This document shows positions 8,583 through 16,789 of a stretch of DNA of 64,000 nt, in pieces (within the stretch, counting starts at the first letter, position 1; every line of letters begins with the position of its first letter). The stretch is from an uncultured Collinsella sp. (GTDB lineage Bacteria > Actinomycetota > Coriobacteriia > Coriobacteriales > Coriobacteriaceae), in assembly GCA_902491565.1 (NCBI GenBank), contig CABUIE010000007.1, positions 57,774 through 121,773 of the forward strand. The letters are read 5' to 3'. The translations under genes and the position numbers were made by a program. The notes beneath the pieces were generated by a model. The model was given only the letters and a program-made list of their open reading frames with translations. It did no database searches and had not been told where the DNA came from.

Positions 8583-8604
8583 GGCACGGCGATGCGTCGC
8601 CGCT
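8583..8604 (+). other. Small hairpin between the IIA and IIB genes
   Basis: A GGCGA/TCGCC stem lies in the 75-base gap between the two genes, followed by a short T run. It may tune relative expression in the operon. A second hairpin, with nested GGGCG and TTCCC arms, occupies about 8939-8973 between the IIB and IIC genes. Confidence 0.4.
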
Positions 8605-8649
8605 TTTGGATAGACGGAAAACCGTCACGTGTAGGAGAGGAAGGTTGCC

Positions 8650-8925
8650 ATGCATATCATCACCGTATGCGGAAACGGCATCGGGTCTAGCCTGATGCTC
8701 GCTGGCAAAGTCGAGGAGCTTTGCGAGGAGGAGGGCATCAAGGCCGACGTTGAGTCTATGGACCTGAATGGTGCTTCTTCCGCAAATCCGGATCTGTTCA
8801 TCACCGTTAAGGAACTCGCTCCCGAGCTCCACGGCAACGTTGTGATCGTTCGCAGCTATGTGAACAAGAAGAAGATCCGCGAAGACGCCCTCGAGGCAAT
8901 CAAGGCGGCCGCCGCTAACGCCTAA
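8650..8925 (+). CDS. PTS EIIB component, ascorbate (UlaB/SgaB) type
   Basis: This 91-residue protein begins with VCGNGIGSSLM, in which Cys7 is the phosphorylated residue of lactose/ascorbate-class IIB domains. The CGNGxGSS form of the loop is characteristic of the UlaB branch. A GGAGAGGAAGG site precedes the ATG. It sits between the IIA and IIC genes and transfers phosphate to the sugar bound by IIC at the inner membrane. Confidence 0.87.
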   Translation: MHIITVCGNGIGSSLMLAGKVEELCEEEGIKADVESMDLNGASSANPDLFITVKELAPELHGNVVIVRSYVNKKKIREDALEAIKAAAANA

Positions 8926-8996
8926 AGCGGCACAAAAAAGGGCGGTTCCCTGTGGAAGAGGGAAACGCGCCCACGTTAGAGAGAAAGGAAGCGCAG

Positions 8997-10388
8997 ATGC
9001 AAGCCATCCTTCCCATACTTGAGTTTATCCAATCGATTCTGACCAAGCCAGCATGGATCATGGGTCTATTTGCCTTTGTGGGCCTTGTCGCGCTTAAGCG
9101 TCCTGCCCACAAGGTGATGACGGGCACCCTGAAGCCCATTCTGGGTTACATCATGCTGTCTGCCGGCGCCGCTGTTGTTCAGGAGAACCTTGCTCCGCTG
9201 GGTACCTTCATCGAGACCGGTTTCCACATCACCGGCGTCGTGCCCAACAACGAGGTCGTCGTTTCGATGGCTCAGAGCGTCCTCGGCGTTCAGACCATGA
9301 TGATCCTGATTCTCGGCTACGTCGTGAACATTATCATTGCCCGCTTTACCAAGTTTAAGTACATCTTCCTGACGGGCCATCACAGCATGTTCATGGCTTG
9401 CCTGCTGTCTGCCGTTCTACAGGCATCTGGCTTCCAGGATGTCCAGCTTGTCATCGTGGGTGGCATGTTCCTGGGCCTCGTGAGCGCTATGCTTCCCGCC
9501 GTTGGTCAGCGTTTCACCGAGAAGGTTACCGATGGCGATGAAATCGCCATGGGCCACTTCGGTTCACTCGCCTATTACATCTCCGCTGCAGTCGGTACGC
9601 TTTTTGCTAAGGACGCCGAGGAGAACAGCACCGAGAAGATCGAGGTCCCCGAGAAGTTCTCCTTCCTGCGCGACACCACCATCTCCACGGCTCTTACCAT
9701 GGCCTTCTTCTACCTGGTTACCGCTTTCGCCGCTTACATCGCAGATCCTGCGGTCGTTACCAAGACCGCTGGCGGCGACAATGTAATCGTCTACGCCCTG
9801 ACCTGTGCCCTGTCCTTCGCCGTCGGTGTCACTATCGTCTACAACGGCGTTCGTATGATCCTTGCCGACCTGGTCCCGGCTTTCCAGGGCATCTCCAACA
9901 AGCTGATCCCTGGCGCTATCCCTGCCGTCGACTGCGCCGTCTTCTTCCCCTATGCTCCCACTGCCGTCATCCTCGGCTTTGTCGCTTCCTTCATCGGTGG
10001 CGTGGTCGGTATGTTCATCGTGGGCGCTACCCTGGGCATCTTCATCATCCCGGGCATGGTTCCCCACTTCTTCTGCGGTGCTACCGCAGGCATCTACGGC
10101 AATGCTACCGGCGGTCGCAAGGGCGCAGCTCTTGGTGCTTTCGTCAACGGCCTGCTCATCACCTTTGCCCCGGCCCTGCTCCTGCCCGTTCTTGACGTCT
10201 TTGGCTTCAAGAACACTACGTTCGGCGACTTCGATTTCTCTGTCATTGGTATTACGCTCGGCCGCGCTGCCGAGGCCTTCGGTACCACCGGTGTCTACGC
10301 GATTCTCGCTGTCCTTCTGGTCGTCGCCTTCGTCCCCAACTTCATCCACACCAAGGGTGCTGTGATCAATCACGTTGCGGAAGAGTAA
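8997..10388 (+). CDS. PTS EIIC component, ascorbate (UlaA/SgaT) family permease
   Basis: This polytopic membrane protein of 463 residues is almost the same length as E. coli UlaA (465). Shared landmarks include the LTGHHSMF segment, the LIPGAIPAVDCA stretch, and the segment ending in MVPHFF. The ATG at 8997 has GAAAGGAA upstream; the earlier in-frame GTG at 8952 is less convincing. The operon lacks the ulaD, ulaE and ulaF enzymes of ascorbate breakdown and instead carries transaldolase-like genes. The imported compound may therefore not be ascorbate. Confidence 0.88.
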   Translation: MQAILPILEFIQSILTKPAWIMGLFAFVGLVALKRPAHKVMTGTLKPILGYIMLSAGAAVVQENLAPLGTFIETGFHITGVVPNNEVVVSMAQSVLGVQTMMILILGYVVNIIIARFTKFKYIFLTGHHSMFMACLLSAVLQASGFQDVQLVIVGGMFLGLVSAMLPAVGQRFTEKVTDGDEIAMGHFGSLAYYISAAVGTLFAKDAEENSTEKIEVPEKFSFLRDTTISTALTMAFFYLVTAFAAYIADPAVVTKTAGGDNVIVYALTCALSFAVGVTIVYNGVRMILADLVPAFQGISNKLIPGAIPAVDCAVFFPYAPTAVILGFVASFIGGVVGMFIVGATLGIFIIPGMVPHFFCGATAGIYGNATGGRKGAALGAFVNGLLITFAPALLLPVLDVFGFKNTTFGDFDFSVIGITLGRAAEAFGTTGVYAILAVLLVVAFVPNFIHTKGAVINHVAEE

Positions 10389-10450
10389 TCCAGGCGTACG
10401 TTAAGCCCTAATCGGGCGGAGCTCCGATAACCGGCTCCTACACGGAAGCG

Positions 10451-10487
10451 GTGACGTCTCAAATGAGGCGTCACTGCTTTTTGCTTT
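10451..10487 (+). terminator. Terminator of the transaldolase-PTS operon
   Basis: Arms GTGACGTCTC and GAGGCGTCAC (one G-T pair) close over AAAT and are followed by a T-rich run. It lies 62 bases after the EIIC stop codon. Confidence 0.85.
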
Positions 10488-10712
10488 GGGGCGATTGTGA
10501 AAACGAGCCGGCAAGGCGCTGCTTCTGTTCCGTGAACGGAATCAACCGCGATGATCGGCAAAAACGTTTTGCCGCTGGGGCGTCGATATAAAAATGGTAA
10601 ATCTGCAAAACCGTTCGCCGAGAAGATAAAAACCCGCAGTTCAAGCCTTGATAAACACAGGTAAAGTGTTTAGCAGCTTACCGGCCGTATGCAGACGAAA
10701 GGAATCAGGCAG
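10488..10712 (+). promoter_or_regulatory. Control region of the second transaldolase-like gene
   Basis: Two compact palindromes stand out. TTCCGT and ACGGAA flank two bases at 10528-10541, and GGCAAAA and TTTTGCC flank ACG at 10557-10573. Both look like operator dyads, and the second has the shape of a LacI/GalR-family or CcpA-like site. The separate terminator upstream and this region imply that the second paralogue is controlled independently of the PTS operon. Confidence 0.45.
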
Positions 10713-11417
10713 ATGGCAATCAAGGTGTTCGCTGACGGTGCAAACCTCGAGGGCATGCTCGACATGTACGAGAACGGCAACGTTCAGGGTTTCACGACCA
10801 ACCCGTCCCTTATGAAGAAGGGCGGCGTGACGGATTACCGCGCATTTGCCAAGGAGGTCCTGGCCCACATCACCGATGTATCCGTGTCGTTTGAGGTCTT
10901 TGCCGACGACGTCGAGACCATGGAGGTCGAGGCGCGCGAAATCGCTACCTGGGCCGAGAACGTCTACGTCAAGATTCCGTGCGTGACCACCAAGGGCGAG
11001 TCAACCGCCGAGCTTGTCCGCAAGCTTTCCGCCGACGGCATCAAGGTCAACGTCACCACAATCTTTACGCCTAAGCAGGTCGATGAGATGGTCGAGGCCG
11101 TTGACACCGAGATGCCGTCCATCATCTCGCTCTTTGCCGGCCGCATCGCCGACACCGGCGTCGACCCCATTCCGTTTATGACGGAGTCGGTCAAGAAGGC
11201 CGCCGCCAAGCCCAACTGTGAGGTCCTGTGGGCGTCCACGCGCGAGCTCATCAACATTTACCAGGCGGAAGGATGCGGTTGCCAGATCATCACGGTGCCC
11301 AACAGCATCCTGGCCAAGCGCAAGAACATCGGTCGCGACCCGTACGAGGTCTCGCTCGACACCGTGCGCGGCTTTGCCAAGGATATCGCCGCTTTGGGCT
11401 TCCATATTCTGCCGTAA
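10713..11417 (+). CDS. Transaldolase-like / fructose-6-phosphate aldolase family protein, copy 2
   Basis: This 234-residue protein is a very close paralogue of the one at 7408, with the same opening, the same Lys87 in VYVKIP and the same C-terminus (ALGFHILP). The ATG at 10713 follows GAAAGGAATC; an in-frame ATG at 10689 is also possible. It has its own upstream region and no partner genes. It may be the housekeeping or differently induced copy of the enzyme. Its 3' end is partly duplicated downstream, at 11549-11571, on the far side of a palindromic segment. Confidence 0.86.
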   Translation: MAIKVFADGANLEGMLDMYENGNVQGFTTNPSLMKKGGVTDYRAFAKEVLAHITDVSVSFEVFADDVETMEVEAREIATWAENVYVKIPCVTTKGESTAELVRKLSADGIKVNVTTIFTPKQVDEMVEAVDTEMPSIISLFAGRIADTGVDPIPFMTESVKKAAAKPNCEVLWASTRELINIYQAEGCGCQIITVPNSILAKRKNIGRDPYEVSLDTVRGFAKDIAALGFHILP

Positions 11418-11571
11418 CGCGAACACTGGCTACGCCGCGGGCTGCTCGCCCCGGCCTTTCCTTTCCCTATCGCTCACGCGCTTCGCGAGGGTCGCGCTAG
11501 GCAAAGGAAAGGCCGGGGCTGCCGACACGAGCTTGCCAGCAAGTTGGCGTTTGGCTTCCATATCCTGCCGT
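11416..11571. repeat. Palindromic segment bounded by 23-base direct repeats of the transaldolase 3' end
   Basis: The last bases of the transaldolase-like gene (11393-11415) recur at 11549-11571 with about two differences. Between them lies about 130 bases containing perfect 16-base inverted arms at 11449-11464 and 11503-11518, with further pairing in the loop. The layout resembles a small insertion that used and duplicated the end of the gene, or the scar of a lost third paralogue. There is no recombinase gene here. Confidence 0.6.
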
Positions 11572-11658
11572 GGGCAAAGGTACCCCCGCCTGCGCCGTGC
11601 AAAATTGAGAGTATTCAGCAAGGTAAAGGTCTTTATCAGTTAACCGAAGCATGGAACG

Positions 11659-11708
11659 GCCCCCGTTTTGGCTCTGACGACGCTAAAACGGGGGCTGTTT
11701 TTTGCTTT
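11659..11708 (+). terminator. Terminator after the second transaldolase-like gene
   Basis: Eleven-base arms GCCCCCGTTTT and AAAACGGGGGC at 11659-11669 and 11685-11695 are followed by a strong T run. It lies beyond the palindromic segment, and probably ended the original transcript before the insertion. Confidence 0.88.
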
Positions 11709-11798
11709 TTCGTCTCTGAGGGGCATCCGGAACGGTGGAATTTGCAGAATACTCGCGATTTTGCACATCGCTACAGGGGGTACCTTTGCTTTGGCGGT

Positions 11799-13946
11799 TT
11801 ACTTGCCCTGCACCATGGTGAGCGAGATCTTCTTGCGGTCGCGATCGACCTTTTCGACCCACACCTTGACCGTGTCACCGACGCGCACCACGTCGCTCGG
11901 GTGCTTGACAAAGCGGTTGGCCAGCTTGGAGATGTGTACGAGGCCGTCCTGGTGCACGCCCACGTCGACGAAGGCGCCAAAGTCCACAACGTTGCGCACC
12001 GTGCCCTTGAGTTCCATACCGGGCTCCAGGTCGTCGATGGAAAGCGCCGAGCGGCTAAAGACCACCTCGGGCGCGTCGTCACGCGGGTCGCGGCCGGGCT
12101 TCTTGAGCTCGTTGACGATGTCGATGAGCGTGAGGGTGCCGCAGTCCAGGTCGCTTGCCAGCGCCGAGATGCTGCCCAGACGGCGCTCGATGTCGGGCAC
12201 GCCGCCGCGACTGAGCTCGCTGGCTTTAACGCCGGCGCGTTCCAGGACGGACGTGGCCACCTCGTAGCTCTCGGGGTGGACGCTCGTCGCGTCGAGCGGG
12301 TTCTTGCCGCCGCTGATGCGCAGGAAGCCCGCGGCGTTGAGGTATGCCTTGGGTCCTAGTTTGGGGACCTTCTTAAGCTGGCGGCGATCGGTAAAGGCAC
12401 CGTTTTCCTCGCGGTAGGCCACGATGTTTTTGGCCACGCTCGGCGTGATGCCCGATACGTATCCCAGCAGGCTTGCGCTCGCGGTATTCACGTCGACGCC
12501 CACGCGGTTGACGACGTCCTCCACCACATGGCCCAGGGTGCGCGAAAGCTCGGCCTGGTCAAGGTCGTGCTGGTACTGGCCAACGCCGATGGACTGGGGC
12601 GGGATCTTGACGAGCTCTGCCAGCGGGTCCTGTAGACGGCGGCCCAGGCTCATGGCGCCACGCACGGTGACGTCCAGATCGGGATACTCCTGGCTGGCGA
12701 GCTCGGAAGCCGAGTACACCGATGCGCCGGCCTCGTTGACGATGGTGTATCGCAGCTCAGGCGCCTGCTCGGCGATGAACTCCGAGACGACTTCCTCGGT
12801 CTCGCGGCTGGCGGTGCCGTTGCCGATGACGATGGTGTTGACGCTGTCCTTTTTGACGAGGCGGGCGAGCTCGCGCTTGGTGCCGGCGACGTCGTGGCGC
12901 GGCTTGGTGGGATAGACCACGCCGTGGTCGAGCAGCTTGCCGGTCTCGTCCATGACGGCGACCTTGCAGCCGGTGCGGTAGCCCGGATCGAGCGCGAGCA
13001 CGCGGGCGCCGCGCACGGGGCGTGCCGAGAGCAGGCCCTCGAGATTCTTGGCAAAGACATTGATGGCCTCGGTCTGCGCGCGGACGGTGAGTTTGGCGCG
13101 GGCCTCGCGCTCCAGCGAGGGGGCCATGAGGCGCTTGTAACCGTCAGCGATGGCGGCATCGAAGATGGGAGCAAACACGCCCTGGCGTCGGGGCCAACGG
13201 CTGCCGAGGCGTGCCGTGGCGGCAGCGCCGTCGACGTTCATGCGCACGCGGAGCTTGCCCTCGCGCTCACCGCGGTCGATAGCCAGCACGCGGTGGTTGG
13301 GTATACGGCGCAGCGGCTCGTCAAAGTTGTAGTAGGGCTCGTAGGGGGTCTTCTCGGTGGGGTCGGTGGCCTCGACGACGATGTCGGCGGTGTTTTGCGT
13401 AAAGGCGCGCAGATCGGCGACGTTCTCCGGGTCCTCGGCTACCGTCTCGGCCACGATGTCGGCGGCGCCGGCGAGCGCCTTTTCGGGCGTGTCGAAGCCG
13501 GCCTCCTCATTGACGTATGCTGCGGCGGCGTCGAGCGCACTGCCCTTGGCCGAGGCCTGCATGATGATCATGTTGGCGAGCGGCTCCAGGCCGGCCTCGC
13601 GGGCCTTCTGCGCGCGAGTCATGCGCTTTTTGCGGTAGGGCTTGTAGAGGTCCTCGACACGCTGGAGCTGCGTGGCCTCGCGAATCTGCTGCTCGAGTTC
13701 GGGCGTGAGTTTGCCCTGGGCGTCGATGAGCAGGATGACGTCCTCTTTACGCTGCTCAAGATTGCGCAGGTAGGACAGGCGCTCGTCGAGCGCGCGCAGG
13801 GCGACGTCGTCCATGCCGCCCGTGGCTTCCTTGCGGTAGCGCGAGATAAAGGGAATGGTGTTGCCCTCGTCGATGAGCTTAACGGTCGCCTCGATGTTGG
13901 CGGCCTTAAGGTTGAGCTCGTGGGCAAGCTGGGCGATAAGATTCAT
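11799..13946 (-). CDS. tex: Tex-family transcription accessory protein
   Basis: This 715-residue protein has the full Tex layout: N-terminal helical region, a YqgF/RNase H-like domain (LALDPGYRTGCK near the middle), helix-hairpin-helix repeats, and a C-terminal S1 RNA-binding domain over about the last 75 residues. Tex is a conserved cytoplasmic nucleic-acid-binding protein linked to transcription-coupled processes and RNA handling. I chose the ATG at 13946, which has AAGGAG just upstream; the frame extends to 14033 but without a ribosome site. It is a single gene flanked by hairpin-rich gaps. Confidence 0.93.
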   Translation of the reverse strand: MNLIAQLAHELNLKAANIEATVKLIDEGNTIPFISRYRKEATGGMDDVALRALDERLSYLRNLEQRKEDVILLIDAQGKLTPELEQQIREATQLQRVEDLYKPYRKKRMTRAQKAREAGLEPLANMIIMQASAKGSALDAAAAYVNEEAGFDTPEKALAGAADIVAETVAEDPENVADLRAFTQNTADIVVEATDPTEKTPYEPYYNFDEPLRRIPNHRVLAIDRGEREGKLRVRMNVDGAAATARLGSRWPRRQGVFAPIFDAAIADGYKRLMAPSLEREARAKLTVRAQTEAINVFAKNLEGLLSARPVRGARVLALDPGYRTGCKVAVMDETGKLLDHGVVYPTKPRHDVAGTKRELARLVKKDSVNTIVIGNGTASRETEEVVSEFIAEQAPELRYTIVNEAGASVYSASELASQEYPDLDVTVRGAMSLGRRLQDPLAELVKIPPQSIGVGQYQHDLDQAELSRTLGHVVEDVVNRVGVDVNTASASLLGYVSGITPSVAKNIVAYREENGAFTDRRQLKKVPKLGPKAYLNAAGFLRISGGKNPLDATSVHPESYEVATSVLERAGVKASELSRGGVPDIERRLGSISALASDLDCGTLTLIDIVNELKKPGRDPRDDAPEVVFSRSALSIDDLEPGMELKGTVRNVVDFGAFVDVGVHQDGLVHISKLANRFVKHPSDVVRVGDTVKVWVEKVDRDRKKISLTMVQGK

Positions 13947-14041
13947 GGGACTCCTTGCGTTTAAGGTGCGTTTGCAGCACAGGGCTACCAAGGATACCAC
14001 CCGTCCCAAAAGGCTGTTTTGGGGCCGCGCCACGAAAATGG

Positions 14042-14196
14042 CCTATCTACTACGTTTTACCCGTAGGGGCTGACCATACCTAAGTTTTCCGAAAATCGGC
14101 AAGCCGTTTACCTGCGGTTTTTATTTCGCGAAATTCGGTATGGTTGAGGGTGGTTGGCTAAACGTAGTAGATAGGTTCGTTCGTGGCGAACGAACC
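14042..14196. repeat. Large inverted-repeat structure upstream of tex
   Basis: Perfect 16-base arms lie at 14042-14057 and 14160-14175. Inside them is a second pair, ACCATACC at 14073-14080 and GGTATGGT at 14137-14144. A separate perfect hairpin with nine-base arms follows at 14174-14196. The 410-base gap between tex and the Gfo/Idh gene holds no open frame. The whole could fold as a cruciform or a structured RNA, and part must also contain the tex promoter. Confidence 0.65.
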
Positions 14197-14243
14197 AAGC
14201 TGAGGCGCAAAATAGTCCCCGCTTCTGAAAAATCGTCGGCAAG

Positions 14244-14283
14244 GTAGCAAAAGGCCCCGCGGGCAGGAGGCTGCACGCGGGGC
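14244..14283 (-). terminator. Terminator of the Gfo/Idh-MFS-SDR operon
   Basis: Arms GCCCCGCG and CGCGGGGC at 14254-14261 and 14276-14283 are followed, on the minus strand, by a T-rich stretch. Confidence 0.75.
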
Positions 14284-14356
14284 AAAGAAGAGGGGCTTGT
14301 TGGTGGCGGACCGAAGGGTTCGGCATGGGGTTTCTGCCGCGGCCCGCCCTAAAGCG

Positions 14357-15397
14357 TTACAGCTCGACGAGCTGACCGGTCTCGGCGGCCTCCTTGATAG
14401 CGTTAAGCAGCGTGAGCGTCTTGACATTATCGGCGGGGGTCACGACGGGCTCGACCTCGCGGCGGACAACCTTCACAAAGTGCTTGAGCTGCATCTTGTG
14501 CGGCAGTGCCGGGTCCACGGCCGGAATCTTCATCTGCAGCGGCTTGTGCCAGTTAGAGGCGCCGTCGTAGGAGAACTGGTGCAGGCGGGGCAGCGAAAGG
14601 GCGCCCTTGGTGCCGCCGATAAAGTAGGCGTCGGCGTCGAAGGGGCGGTACTGCGGATCCTCGCGAGCGGTCGCCTCCCAGTTCCAGGGGCTGGCGGTGG
14701 CGTCAGAGATGGTCATGCTCGCGAGCGCGCCGTCGGCAAAACGGACGTTGACCACGGCGGAGTCCTCGGTCTCAAAACCGCGGGCGGCGCTGGACTGCAT
14801 ACCCTGGACGGCAACGGGCTCGCCCAGCAGATAGCGGAGCAGGTCGACGTCGTGCACCAGGTTGACCAGAATCGGGCCGGCACCCTTCTTGCGGCGCCAC
14901 TCGACATCGAAATACTCGTCATTCTTATAGATCATGTAGTGGAAGCTCGACACGGTGAGCTTGCCCAGCTCGCCGGACTCGATGATTTCCTTGGCCTTGT
15001 TGACGAAGGGGTTGTGGCGACGGTGCTGACCCACGAGCACGGGCACGCCGGCGGTCTCGGCCTCGGCGGCGAAGGCCTGGGCATCCTCGAGATCGTTGGA
15101 GATCGGCTTTTCGACCAGCGGCACGATGTTGCGCTTCACGGCCTCGCGAGCAACGCCCAGGTGCAGGTCGTTGGGGGTGGCGATAATGACGGCCTCGGGC
15201 TTGACCTCGTCCATCATCTGGGCGGGATCGGTGTAAAACGGCACGCCGGCGGCCTCGGCCGTGGCGCGGGCGCCCTCAAAGGCGTCGGCGATGGCGACGA
15301 GCTCGGCCTCGGGCTCCTCGGTGACAAAGCGGATGTGGTTGCGGCCCATGGCGCCGGCGCCGATAACGGCAATGCGGACGGGGTTGAGCTCAGACAT
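14357..15397 (-). CDS. Gfo/Idh/MocA family NAD(P)-dependent oxidoreductase
   Basis: This 346-residue protein has an N-terminal Rossmann fold with GAGAMG at residues 13-18 and the catalytic-site EKP motif at 96-98. The C-terminal domain has the conserved HDVDLLRY segment, which contributes the catalytic histidine in this family. Members oxidise or reduce sugars, inositols and sugar acids. The gene is last in a three-gene minus-strand operon with an MFS carrier and an SDR dehydrogenase, so it probably carries out one redox step in breakdown of a carrier-imported polyol or sugar acid. The substrate is unknown. Confidence 0.88.
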   Translation of the reverse strand: MSELNPVRIAVIGAGAMGRNHIRFVTEEPEAELVAIADAFEGARATAEAAGVPFYTDPAQMMDEVKPEAVIIATPNDLHLGVAREAVKRNIVPLVEKPISNDLEDAQAFAAEAETAGVPVLVGQHRRHNPFVNKAKEIIESGELGKLTVSSFHYMIYKNDEYFDVEWRRKKGAGPILVNLVHDVDLLRYLLGEPVAVQGMQSSAARGFETEDSAVVNVRFADGALASMTISDATASPWNWEATAREDPQYRPFDADAYFIGGTKGALSLPRLHQFSYDGASNWHKPLQMKIPAVDPALPHKMQLKHFVKVVRREVEPVVTPADNVKTLTLLNAIKEAAETGQLVEL

Positions 15398-15427
15398 TTC
15401 GACTCCTTAATACTGGTGACCGGTGGG

Positions 15428-15459
15428 ATGCGACAAAGGGGCTGTCCCTTTGCCGCATC
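15428..15459. repeat. CAAAGGG-core hairpin, copy inside the SDR-MFS-oxidoreductase operon
   Basis: Outer arms GATGCG and CGCATC enclose the shared core. It lies in the 69-base gap between the MFS gene and the oxidoreductase gene, so it may attenuate the last gene. Confidence 0.7.
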
Positions 15460-15466
15460 GGTAAAA

Positions 15467-16723
15467 CTAGGCGGACTTCTTCTTGCTGTCGGAGACCATC
15501 ATGTAGACGGTGAGCACGACGGCGATGGCGGCGATCACAATGGCGCCGTAGAAGGACTGCTGGTAGGCGGCGCTGCCGGCCTCGGCGTGATACAGCACGG
15601 CGGTGATGGGCTGGCTGATCCAGGTGGAAGCGGCATAGCCCAAAAACATGATGCCGTAGTTGACGCCGATGTTGCTGGTACCAAAGGCGCCACCGGTGAG
15701 CGGCGGGTAGATGACGAGCAGGGCGCCAAAGCTAAAGCCGAGCAGGGCGAGCGCCACAAAGAACATGGCCTGCGTAAAGCTCATCGACATGATGACGAGG
15801 GCGACGATGGTGACGACAAGGCTGATGAGCAGTGACTTGTAGGCGCCGAGCTTGTCGATAATCTGGCCAAAGGACAGACGGCCAACCAGGTTGGCGCAGG
15901 TGTTGACGGAGACCACCACACCGCCGAGGGCGACGGCCGCGGCGCTCGTGGGGTCGGCGAAGAGCTGGACGGCGGCGATGGAGGCAACCTTGCCTACGAG
16001 CAGGGTGCCCGCGGTGGCGGCAAAGGCGAAGGTGACGATGAGGACCCAGAAACGCGGGGTCTTGACCATCTCGCCCGGGGTGAGGTCGCCGAAGGTGCCG
16101 GCATGCGCGCCGCCCTTGGGGGCCTCGAAGCCCTCGGGCAGCCAACCGGCCTCAGGGGCCTTCAGGAACAGGGCGGAGGCGGCGATCGTCACAAAGAAGA
16201 TGACGCCGAGTGCCTTGAGGGCGCCAAAGATGCCCAGGCTCGGGATGAGCAGCGAGGCGAGCACCGGGGACAGTACAGCGGGGCCGGCGGTCGAAGCGGC
16301 CAGGGTGATGCCGGAGGCGAGGCCCTTCTTGTCGATGAACCACTTTTGGCCGGTGGTGAGCGCCGGGTTGTAGCCCAGGCCGTTGCCGATGGCGGCGACG
16401 AGCGAGAACCACAGGTAGAACTGCCACGGCTCGGTGACGGTGCCGGACATGAACCAGCCCAGGCCGTAGCACACGGCGGCGGCGATAACGACGTTGCGCG
16501 GGCCGATCTTATCGGAGATGCGGCCGGCGAAGATGCCCGTCACGGCCATGATGGTCTGAAAGACCGGGAAGGCCCAGGTAAGGGCGCTCGACCACTCGGG
16601 GTAGACGGCGAGCAGGTTCTTGCTCACGACGGAATACAGCGCGATGGAGCTGATGAAGAACATGGTGACGCACGCGGCGGAAAGCACGACGGCGCGACCC
16701 TTGTTGGAGTTGGTGGAAGCCAT
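15467..16723 (-). CDS. MFS transporter, oxalate:formate antiporter-like (OFA) family
   Basis: This 418-residue membrane protein has twelve predicted transmembrane segments. Features typical of the OFA branch include GRISDKIGPR after the second helix, GLGYNPALTTGQKWF in the first half, and GRLSFGQIIDKLG at the start of the second half. OFA carriers usually move small monocarboxylates or dicarboxylates. It sits between the SDR and Gfo/Idh genes, so it probably imports their substrate. The start at 16723 is followed by a short polar N-terminus rich in Ser/Thr/Asn. Confidence 0.87.
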   Translation of the reverse strand: MASTNSNKGRAVVLSAACVTMFFISSIALYSVVSKNLLAVYPEWSSALTWAFPVFQTIMAVTGIFAGRISDKIGPRNVVIAAAVCYGLGWFMSGTVTEPWQFYLWFSLVAAIGNGLGYNPALTTGQKWFIDKKGLASGITLAASTAGPAVLSPVLASLLIPSLGIFGALKALGVIFFVTIAASALFLKAPEAGWLPEGFEAPKGGAHAGTFGDLTPGEMVKTPRFWVLIVTFAFAATAGTLLVGKVASIAAVQLFADPTSAAAVALGGVVVSVNTCANLVGRLSFGQIIDKLGAYKSLLISLVVTIVALVIMSMSFTQAMFFVALALLGFSFGALLVIYPPLTGGAFGTSNIGVNYGIMFLGYAASTWISQPITAVLYHAEAGSAAYQQSFYGAIVIAAIAVVLTVYMMVSDSKKKSA

Positions 16724-16789
16724 TGGACTCTTTCTGATCGATACGGGGGAGGAGCGGGCGTGTCCGCGGGACCTCCCTGTCAGGTTGGT

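Noticed and set aside
11544..12359. Open frame beginning MAFGFHILP
   Set aside because: Only the first few codons come from the duplicated transaldolase end; the rest is antisense to tex.
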